A DNA stretch of 24,335 nucleotides. Source: JBPEXY01 sp052031065. GTDB lineage: Bacteria > Pseudomonadota > Gammaproteobacteria > Immundisolibacterales > Immundisolibacteraceae. Positions 16,261 through 22,369 of the stretch are shown one piece after another. Each line of letters begins with the position of its first letter. Position 1 is the first letter of the stretch. Where the stretch lies: NCBI GenBank assembly GCA_052031065.1, contig JBPEXY010000228.1, positions 1 through 24,335 of the forward strand, in the 5' to 3' direction. Both the position numbers and the translations under genes were made by a program. The notes beneath the pieces are model-generated. The model searched no databases. It was not told the DNA's origin and worked only from the letters and a program-made list of their open reading frames with translations.

Positions 16261-16863
16261 TTAAAGTCGCGGTTTAACAGCGGCGCCAAGAGTGGTCAGG
16301 TACTCCTCAGCAAACTCGATCCGGTCGTTACCCCAGAATATTTCTTCACCGATCATAAAAATCGGCACCCCGTAGGCTCCCAACTCTTCTGCATGAAGCC
16401 AATTGTTCTCCATCACCTGATGGCGAGCCGGATCGTCCACCGCAGCTGCCAGCTCGTCGCGGTCCAAACCCGCCTGGCAACCTGCAGCCAGCAGAACGTC
16501 CAGATCGCCAATATCCCGCCCTTGCGACCACTCTGCCTGCATCACCAGCAGGATGTACTCACGCAGTTTTCCCCGCTCCTCCGCGAGCAACGATCCTGCT
16601 CCGGCACGGCTTGGATCAGTAGTTTTGGGCGGGGGCACAAAAGGGATCCCTAGCCGGTCTGCCCACCGCTTGCCGTCCTGACGGGCTATGTGGATCTTTT
16701 TTGCAGCCCGCTCCGGTTCCGACCGGCCGTTCCAGCCGCCCAACACCCGCCATTCAAACTTGGCGTCATAGTTATCGATCAATCTGAACATCGACCGGGT
16801 AGCCAGATAGCAGTACGGACTGCGAAAATTAAAAAACAGCTTGATGTTTACCGGATCGGACAT
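16261..16863 (-). CDS. DsbA-fold isomerase, 2-hydroxychromene-2-carboxylate isomerase family
   Basis: Members are thioredoxin-fold, glutathione-dependent kappa-class-like enzymes. The founding activity interconverts 2-hydroxychromene-2-carboxylate and an open-chain benzalpyruvate in naphthalene breakdown, but most members have unknown substrates. The 200-residue protein begins with LFFNFRSPYCYLA, where S15 matches the glutathione-binding serine. It ends with the family's cis-proline and closing motifs GAYGVPIFMI and FWGNDRIEFAEEYL. The middle is the helical insertion. ATG at 16863 is chosen over 16875 because GGAG sits 6 bases ahead of it. It is divergent from the hydroxyacid dehydrogenase. 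No aromatic-degradation gene is nearby, so the substrate is open. Confidence 0.85.
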   Translation of the reverse strand: MSDPVNIKLFFNFRSPYCYLATRSMFRLIDNYDAKFEWRVLGGWNGRSEPERAAKKIHIARQDGKRWADRLGIPFVPPPKTTDPSRAGAGSLLAEERGKLREYILLVMQAEWSQGRDIGDLDVLLAAGCQAGLDRDELAAAVDDPARHQVMENNWLHAEELGAYGVPIFMIGEEIFWGNDRIEFAEEYLTTLGAAVKPRL

Positions 16864-17041
16864 CCCAAACTCCATGGTTAAAAATAATTACGGTGGCAAC
16901 GGAAGGCATATCTACAGCAAGCAACCCCTCTACGATAACCTTTCCAGCCAGTATAAAAATTTTCCAAGGCTCTTCCCTACGGGCTTTTGAAGACAGTTAT
17001 CTCACAAATCAATAGGTCAGATATGTACCGGTGTGTCAATA

Positions 17042-17070
17042 TTGCCGCTACCAGCGAAGCTGCCTAGAAT
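17042..17070 (+). promoter_or_regulatory. Candidate sigma-70 promoter for the hydroxyacid dehydrogenase
   Basis: TTGCCG (17042-17047) and TAGAAT (17065-17070) are separated by exactly 17 bases, matching the consensus at 4 of 6 and 5 of 6 positions. Transcription would start near 17077 and leave a leader of about 130 bases before the ATG at 17210. The surrounding gene-free stretch 16876-17209 otherwise shows no ORF or clear structured RNA; an upstream AT-rich part (16950-16965) might serve the divergent isomerase. Confidence 0.5.
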
Positions 17071-17209
17071 GGCGGCCACAATCCCTATTTGCATAATAAC
17101 AATACATCATTACCGCCGAAGCCACTTACACCCAGCGTAGTGAACTCGGCTCTATCGGGGTACGACAACCTCGACCATTTGTGCACAGCCAAATCATCGG
17201 AGGATAACC

Positions 17210-18229
17210 ATGGCTAAACCACGCGTACTTGTATCAACTGACTGGATATCGGATGTACTGGCAGACGCATTGAGCGGGCTTGACATAGAGATCGTTCGCG
17301 GCACACCAAACGTCCCACCGGGACCCACGATCTACGCAAAGGAGGATTGGCCAGAGCTGTTTGGCAACACCGATATTGCCGTAGTCAGTCCAATCACCGT
17401 TTTATCCCGGGAAATGATGGAAGCCGCGCCGAGGCTGAAAGCCATTATGTCACCGGTGATCGGCGTCGAATCGATAGATGTCGATGCAGCTACAGACTTG
17501 GGCATCATCGTTGGCCACGGAGCCACACCGGAAAACTTCCTCGGCATGTCAGAGGCCACCATGCTGTTAATCAGTGCGCTGGCCATGCAATTACCCTATA
17601 AAGAGCAACTGCTACGCGATAATGCACCGCGGCCAAAAGTCCTCACCGCGTGCAGCGTACGCAACCGCACCATCGGCCTGATTGGGATGGGCAGAATTGC
17701 CCGCGGGGTGGTTGATCGGCTCCAGGGTTGGGAGACAGAGATCCTCTATTTCGACCCTTATGTGGAACAGGACCAGGCGCCTGCCGGCACCAAAAAAGTC
17801 GACATGGAAACCCTGCTGAAGAGCAGTGATTTTGTCAGCGTACACGTGACTGTTACTGACGAGACCAAAGCGATGATCGGCGCTCCTGAGTTGGCGATGA
17901 TGAAGCCAACTGCTTATCTGGTAAATACTGCCCGCGGTGCCGCCCTGGATGAGCAGGCCGTCTACGAGGCACTGAAAAATGGCACGATCGCTGGCGCCGG
18001 TCTTGATGCTTTTGTCGACGAGCCGTTGCCAGTAGACAGTCCCCTGAGAGAGCTCGATAACGTTATTCTGACCCCGCATATGCTTGGCCATTCCAAAGAT
18101 GTGATGGATTCGCTGCCGGTCGCCGCGCTTGCCAACGTCGGCAACGTGATGAAAAACGAGCCACCTCTCTATACCAAAAACCCGCAAGTGATCGAAAAAT
18201 GGAAAGCCCGTATCGCTTCAATGGGTTAA
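17210..18229 (+). CDS. D-isomer-specific 2-hydroxyacid dehydrogenase (phosphoglycerate dehydrogenase-like)
   Basis: This NAD-dependent enzyme family interconverts 2-oxoacids and D-2-hydroxyacids. The 339-residue product has the split substrate domain and a central Rossmann domain with IGLIGMGRIARG (GxGxxAxG at 159-166). An aspartate (D182 in LYFDPY) follows, favouring NAD over NADP. The catalytic residues fit: R242 in NTARGAALDE, E271 in DAFVDEPLP and H290 in LTPHMLGHS. The C-terminal ACT domain of long SerA enzymes is absent, so calling it SerA would be unsafe; hydroxypyruvate, phosphoglycerate or other substrates are possible. A strong GGAGGATAACC precedes ATG 17210. It has its own promoter candidate and terminator, so it is probably a single-gene unit. 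Confidence 0.9.
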   Translation: MAKPRVLVSTDWISDVLADALSGLDIEIVRGTPNVPPGPTIYAKEDWPELFGNTDIAVVSPITVLSREMMEAAPRLKAIMSPVIGVESIDVDAATDLGIIVGHGATPENFLGMSEATMLLISALAMQLPYKEQLLRDNAPRPKVLTACSVRNRTIGLIGMGRIARGVVDRLQGWETEILYFDPYVEQDQAPAGTKKVDMETLLKSSDFVSVHVTVTDETKAMIGAPELAMMKPTAYLVNTARGAALDEQAVYEALKNGTIAGAGLDAFVDEPLPVDSPLRELDNVILTPHMLGHSKDVMDSLPVAALANVGNVMKNEPPLYTKNPQVIEKWKARIASMG

Positions 18230-18250
18230 CGAGCTTCAATCGGTTAACGA
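18215..18250 (+). repeat. 18-bp tandem duplication spanning the stop codon
   Basis: GCTTCAATGGGTTAACGA (18215-18232) is followed with no gap by a copy that differs only at one base (G18223 is C18241). The first copy encodes the last four residues and TAA stop of the dehydrogenase; the second is wholly untranslated. This looks like a recent slippage duplication. Confidence 0.85.
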
Positions 18251-18286
18251 TCAGGGAATGAACGATTCCTGCCTATGTTTTTCGAT

Positions 18287-18323
18287 AAACCCGGCGTCGC
18301 TGTTAGCGGTGCCGGGTTTTTTT
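18287..18323 (+). terminator. Rho-independent terminator after the hydroxyacid dehydrogenase
   Basis: AAACCCGGC (18287-18295) pairs with GCCGGGTTT (18311-18319), with a smaller CGCT/AGCG stem inside the loop, and a run of seven T (18317-18323) follows. It lies 57 bases after the stop. The opposite strand lacks a T run after the stem, so it should act only on plus-strand transcripts. Confidence 0.9.
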
Positions 18324-18368
18324 CCCTTTACCATCCGTTACCTCAAACCTGCACGATGCTGATCTGAC

Positions 18369-19325
18369 CTAACTGCCCAACAGGCTCAGTCCAGAAATCC
18401 ACAGCGGTAGCGTGAGAAAAAACAGCAGGGTATTACCCACCATCAGCGTCGCTAACAGTTCCGTATTCAGCCCAAATTCCTCACTCAGAATAATTGTTGC
18501 CATCATAGTCGGCATGGCCGCCAGTATAGTGACTGCCCGCACCATTTCCCCATCACCCAGGATCCACAGGCCTGTTCCCAACACCAGTAGCGGAACCAGT
18601 ACCAACTTGAACAGCCCAACCACCAGAATCGCTCGTGGAAAGTCATAAACACTTTTAAAACTCAACGACATACCCACAGTGAGCAGCATACACGGCATGG
18701 TTGCGTTGCCGACCATGCTTGCGGCTTTAGCTACCCCGCCCGGCAGGCCGACGCCAGAAAAATTGAGTAGCAGCGCCAACAGAAACGCCCACAGCGGTGG
18801 CAATTTAGCCAGGCGTAACAGAAATTCAGTCGCGGGCGGAAGTCCATCGCCCTGACCATGTTTCATCGCGACCCAAAAGCCGAGTGTCCACAGCAGTGGA
18901 GCGAGGCCCATAATGTCCGCATAAATGGCATAACGGGTAGCCGAGTCCCCATACACCGCAGCGACAACCGGAATACCCAGCGAAATCAGGTTACCGAAGC
19001 CACAGGCTAACAACACGGCGCCAATATCTGCGCTGCTATCTATACCGCTTAACCTGGCCGCTATCCGGCCACTCAGGACACCGACAACGATACTCAATAC
19101 CGTTAACGCCGGCACCCAGAGCATCTCAATATTCAATTGCGCACTGCTGACGACACTCAACGCCAAAGCCGGATAGGTGATGTACATCACCAGGGATCCC
19201 AGAACCCGGCGGGTGATAAAGGGGTCTAGGCCCGCCGGCTGCAGACGACGCCACAGATACCCGCAGACAATGACTACCATGACCGGAATCAGCGCCTGAT
19301 CAAGCGTCTCTTTGAGTGAAAACAT
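18369..19325 (-). CDS. AEC (auxin efflux carrier) family permease
   Basis: AEC proteins are secondary carriers; bacterial members include malate/malonate transporters. The 318 residues are almost wholly hydrophobic and form about ten membrane segments in two halves, with a loop of about 20 polar residues near the middle (MKHGQGDGLPPATEF). Family features are the early LVMYITYPAL with its conserved proline, the GFGNLISLGIPV segment in the first half, and PTMMATIILSEEFGLNTELLATLM in the second half, here shortened to its core positions 275-297. ATG at 19325 has no clear Shine-Dalgarno sequence. The gene converges on the dehydrogenase and its terminator. A link to export or uptake of a hydroxyacid is tempting but unproven. 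Confidence 0.88.
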   Translation of the reverse strand: MFSLKETLDQALIPVMVVIVCGYLWRRLQPAGLDPFITRRVLGSLVMYITYPALALSVVSSAQLNIEMLWVPALTVLSIVVGVLSGRIAARLSGIDSSADIGAVLLACGFGNLISLGIPVVAAVYGDSATRYAIYADIMGLAPLLWTLGFWVAMKHGQGDGLPPATEFLLRLAKLPPLWAFLLALLLNFSGVGLPGGVAKAASMVGNATMPCMLLTVGMSLSFKSVYDFPRAILVVGLFKLVLVPLLVLGTGLWILGDGEMVRAVTILAAMPTMMATIILSEEFGLNTELLATLMVGNTLLFFLTLPLWISGLSLLGS

Positions 19326-19413
19326 GAGGACGAGAATTAGAAAACGGACCGAAGGAGCTTTTGAGAGGTCACCAGGTCACTGTGCAGAAAAGCGGTTCAA
19401 ACGCTGGAGGGCT

Positions 19414-19419
19414 TATAAT
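19414..19419 (+). promoter_or_regulatory. Perfect TATAAT -10 upstream of the squalene/phytoene synthase
   Basis: TATAAT lies 120 bases before the ATG at 19540 in a 214-base gap. No good -35 stands at 16-18 bases and there is no TGn extension, so an activator would be needed if it is used. The rest of 19326-19539 shows nothing else definite. Confidence 0.3.
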
Positions 19420-19539
19420 TAACCATGCCATTAGCATACTGTCACTATACCACTCGCCAATGCCAACCTGATCCGCACCACCGGGGAATCCCGACAGGAT
19501 CAAAACAGGCTAACACACGATGTTCAGTAGGTTTAGCCG

Positions 19540-20604
19540 ATGACCAGAAGAAGTAGAAAAACCGAGGGAAATTCCTATCAACAGCAAGCATTACAGGGCG
19601 TGTCGAGAACGTTTGCCCTGACCATACCTCTGCTACCGACGGATTTGCAAAACGCTGTAGGAAATGCCTATTTACTCTGCAGGATTGCGGATACTATTGA
19701 AGATGACCGCGCCATGTCGGCGCATCACAAAAAGCTCTACAGCGATGACCTGATCCGACTGGTCAGTGGTGACGAGGGGGGCTCGGATTACGCCTCCAGG
19801 CTGAGCCAGAGCCTTGCACGGGACACGCCCGCCGCTGAAGCAGATCTGGTTGCCCATATGCCAACTGTACTCGACACCAACCGCGCTCTAAAAAGCAGTC
19901 AACAGGAAGCCATCAAAACCTGTGTTAGCAAAATGGCTACCGGCATGCCAGAATTTCAGCAACTTGCGAGCAGAGATGGACTCGCCGACCTGGCAACGCT
20001 AAACAGCTACTGTTATTACGTCGCCGGTGTCGTCGGTGAATTACTAACCTCACTGTTTTGTGACTATTCAGACAAGATAGCGCGTCACCGTCCAAATCTG
20101 GCTAAGCTCTCTTATTCGTTTGGTCAGGCACTTCAATTGACCAACATCCTCAAAGACATCTGGGTCGATCATGAGAGAGGAGTCAGCTGGCTACCCAAGG
20201 ATATGTTTAACATCGGCGACTCCACAGAAGGCCCTTCCTCTGTGCTACTTAACCCATCTTTCAGGCAGGGGATGAATCAGCTCATTGGTATTACTGGCAA
20301 TCACCTTAAAAGAGCACTGGATTACATCCTGATAATCCCCAGCCAGGAGAAGGAGATTCGACAATTTCTCGCACTTCCGATGGTGCTTGCACTATTAACC
20401 CTGAGAAAGTTGAGTCGGCTAGAGAACAGCCCTGGAGAGAACTCAATTAAAATTTCCCGACGTAGCGTGTTGATTGCTGCTCTGGTGGTCCGTTTTGGAG
20501 CCCACCATGACCGTCTTCTAAAACAACTTTTTAAAACCCTGAGCCGTGGACTACCAACCGCTGCATATAATCCTTTGAACCCTGCCGCTAGCCACAGCGG
20601 CTGA
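19540..20604 (+). CDS. Squalene/phytoene synthase family protein
   Basis: These enzymes join two prenyl diphosphates head to head: two farnesyl units give squalene, two geranylgeranyl units give phytoene. The 354-residue product has the first aspartate-rich motif YLLCRIADTIEDD (D51, D55) and the second QLTNILKDIWVDHERG (D206, D210), with WLP after it as expected. The family N-terminus is also present (QGVSRTFALTIPLLP). The extended C-terminal part after about residue 290 is helical and hydrophobic in patches (MVLALLTLRKL, SVLIAALVVRFG). ATG at 19540 follows AGG by 8 bases. Thirty-seven bases separate it from ispH, so the two are probably cotranscribed. Product (squalene or phytoene) is not decided by the motifs; no cyclase or desaturase is in view. 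Confidence 0.88.
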   Translation: MTRRSRKTEGNSYQQQALQGVSRTFALTIPLLPTDLQNAVGNAYLLCRIADTIEDDRAMSAHHKKLYSDDLIRLVSGDEGGSDYASRLSQSLARDTPAAEADLVAHMPTVLDTNRALKSSQQEAIKTCVSKMATGMPEFQQLASRDGLADLATLNSYCYYVAGVVGELLTSLFCDYSDKIARHRPNLAKLSYSFGQALQLTNILKDIWVDHERGVSWLPKDMFNIGDSTEGPSSVLLNPSFRQGMNQLIGITGNHLKRALDYILIIPSQEKEIRQFLALPMVLALLTLRKLSRLENSPGENSIKISRRSVLIAALVVRFGAHHDRLLKQLFKTLSRGLPTAAYNPLNPAASHSG

Positions 20605-20627
20605 CAAACCCACCCTTACCATTTAAC

Positions 20628-20640
20628 CGAGGTTACCTCG
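20628..20640 (+). promoter_or_regulatory. ispH: 13-bp inverted repeat covering the ispH ribosome binding site
   Basis: CGAGGT-T-ACCTCG is a palindrome with one central base and ends one base before the ispH ATG. The only Shine-Dalgarno-like sequence (GAGG, 20629-20632) lies in the left arm. As an RNA hairpin the loop would be too tight for full pairing; as DNA it could be a protein site. Confidence 0.4.
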
Positions 20641-20641
20641 T

Positions 20642-21574
20642 ATGGAGTTATTGCTGGCCCAGCCCAGGGGTTTTTGTGCCGGAGTAGTGCGCGCTGTTGA
20701 GATCGTTGAGCGTGCCCTGGGACTGTATGGAGCGCCGATCTACGTCCTGCATGAAATCGTCCACAATCAGCGAGTGCTTGCTGAACTGTCCGCGAAGGGC
20801 GCTGTGTTTGTAGAAACCCTGGATGAAATACCGGTTGGCTCCAAAACCATTTTCAGTGCTCATGGCGTTTCTGATCAGGTCGTAGAGAGCGCCCGGTCTC
20901 GCCAGCTCGAGATCATCGACGCCAGCTGCCCATTGGTCACCAAAGTTCACCTGCAGAGCAAGCAGTATGAAAAAGAGGGCCATGTGGTGATTGTGATCGG
21001 CCACCAGGGCCACCCTGAGGTAGAAGGCATTTGTGGCAATCTTAAAAACCATTATGTGGTCGATAACACTGCTGATATTGAACGACTGAATGTTGCAGCG
21101 GACAAAACTTATGCCTATGTGACACAGACTACGCTTTCAGTGGACGACACCCGTGAACTACTCAAGGCCTTAAAAGAAAAAATCCCGTCAATAATCGGAC
21201 CCGACCTGAAAGACATCTGCTACGCCACACAAAACCGTCAGAACGCGGTAAAGGAGCTCGCCAGACAATCTGACCTGGTACTGATCATTGGGGCAAAAAA
21301 CAGCTCAAACTCAAACCGCTTGAAGGAAGTTGCCACCGCCGGGGGAGCCCCGGCTTTCAGAATAGAATCGATCAAAGAACTCAAACCCGAATGGCTGATC
21401 AACGCTGAACGGATTGGGATCAGCGCCGGTGCTTCCACTCCCGAATCGCTGATTGAGGAGGTCATCACAGCATTAAAAGAAGATCATCGGGTTTCCGTAT
21501 CTATCCAACAGGGCATTGAAGAGACGGTGCAATTCAGACTGCCCAAAGAGGTTACGGAACAACCGAAAAGCTGA
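20642..21574 (+). CDS. ispH: 4-hydroxy-3-methylbut-2-enyl diphosphate reductase IspH
   Basis: IspH performs the last MEP-pathway step, reducing HMBPP to isopentenyl and dimethylallyl diphosphate with a 4Fe-4S cluster. The 310 residues match the family (E. coli 316). The three cluster cysteines are C12 (PRGFCAGV), C96 (DASCPLVTK) and C193 (KDICYATQNRQ). The substrate histidines are H41 (HEIVHN), H74 (SAHGV) and H124 (GHQGHPEVEG) with the catalytic glutamate E126. Downstream the SSNSNRL and ISAGASTPE motifs are intact. The start ATG 20642 gives the standard N-terminus. It supplies precursors used by the synthase encoded just upstream. No terminator is visible in the 37 bases before the convergent SapC gene. 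Confidence 0.97.
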   Translation: MELLLAQPRGFCAGVVRAVEIVERALGLYGAPIYVLHEIVHNQRVLAELSAKGAVFVETLDEIPVGSKTIFSAHGVSDQVVESARSRQLEIIDASCPLVTKVHLQSKQYEKEGHVVIVIGHQGHPEVEGICGNLKNHYVVDNTADIERLNVAADKTYAYVTQTTLSVDDTRELLKALKEKIPSIIGPDLKDICYATQNRQNAVKELARQSDLVLIIGAKNSSNSNRLKEVATAGGAPAFRIESIKELKPEWLINAERIGISAGASTPESLIEEVITALKEDHRVSVSIQQGIEETVQFRLPKEVTEQPKS

Positions 21575-21611
21575 AACCGTTCAGGTAGAAAAAGACAGGG
21601 TATCGGCAGCG

Positions 21612-22331
21612 TCAAACAAGACGATCAAAATTAACCAGTGAGGCCTGTAACAAACAAATTTTTTCTAAATAGCCGTTATTCACCCACTGAGCTGCATCGC
21701 TTGCGGAGAGCCGAGCGAACCACTCCCGTTTCAATGCCAGAAAACCATCCAGCTTGCGATGTTCCCGTCCTTTAAAACTAAGGACCGCTGAACTGGGCTG
21801 CAGCAAATCAGAGCTTCGTAATGCACAAGTGAATTCATCTGTCGCTTCTCTCTGCAGCTGATATTCAGAAGCAAATTTGATCGCATCCTGAGTTAATTCG
21901 GTCTGCTGATTACCCTCAAATAATGGATCACCATGGTCATCAGATAAACCGCGGTAATTGCTGTCGATACAGACAACATATCCGTTCCCGTCTTCGCGAG
22001 GCGCAAGAATGAAGGGATATTGACGCGCATAGGCTGGCACATACCGACCCAACCAGGCACCAGATTCTGACACCTTCGGGTTAATACCACGCACAGAGCC
22101 AAGTAAAGCAACTGGTACCAGATGTTCTCCATCTTCTATCAGAACTATCGGAAACTCGAGAGCTGCCAACGGGAATTCGGCGGCTGTGAGAGGCAGGAAA
22201 GCGACACTTTTACAATGGTGAAAAGTCCGCTGCCTATCAAGCTTCCAGTCTCTGTGCTCCCGCGAACATAACGGCACTGCTGTATCGAACAGCAACGGAC
22301 GACCAGTCAACCTAACAGGCAATTCCACCAC
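21612..22331 (-). CDS. SapC family protein
   Basis: SapC-family proteins are named after an S-layer-associated gene, but their molecular role is not established. The 239-residue protein shows the family core: the HR...L-type start (REHRDWKL), then FLPLTAAEFPLAALEFPIV, VALLGSVRGINPKV, GAWLGRYVPAYARQYPF, and LFEGNQQTELTQDAIKF with the GDPLFEG motif. The C-terminal part (DGFLALKREWFARL) is less conserved. There is no signal peptide or membrane segment, so it is probably cytoplasmic. The start is GTG at 22331 with only weak ribosome binding; an in-frame extension without ATG runs further upstream, so the start is unsure. It follows the giant repeat protein by 38 bases on the same strand and is very likely cotranscribed with it. 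Confidence 0.87.
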   Translation of the reverse strand: MVELPVRLTGRPLLFDTAVPLCSREHRDWKLDRQRTFHHCKSVAFLPLTAAEFPLAALEFPIVLIEDGEHLVPVALLGSVRGINPKVSESGAWLGRYVPAYARQYPFILAPREDGNGYVVCIDSNYRGLSDDHGDPLFEGNQQTELTQDAIKFASEYQLQREATDEFTCALRSSDLLQPSSAVLSFKGREHRKLDGFLALKREWFARLSASDAAQWVNNGYLEKICLLQASLVNFDRLV

Positions 22332-22369
22332 CGCACTGCGTTCACAAGAAACGTTAAGATTGTCTAGAA

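Noticed and set aside
16125..16289. Upstream extension of the small 45-codon frame
   Set aside because: The translation is proline/glycine-rich and low complexity, overlaps the isomerase 3' end, and has no start signal.
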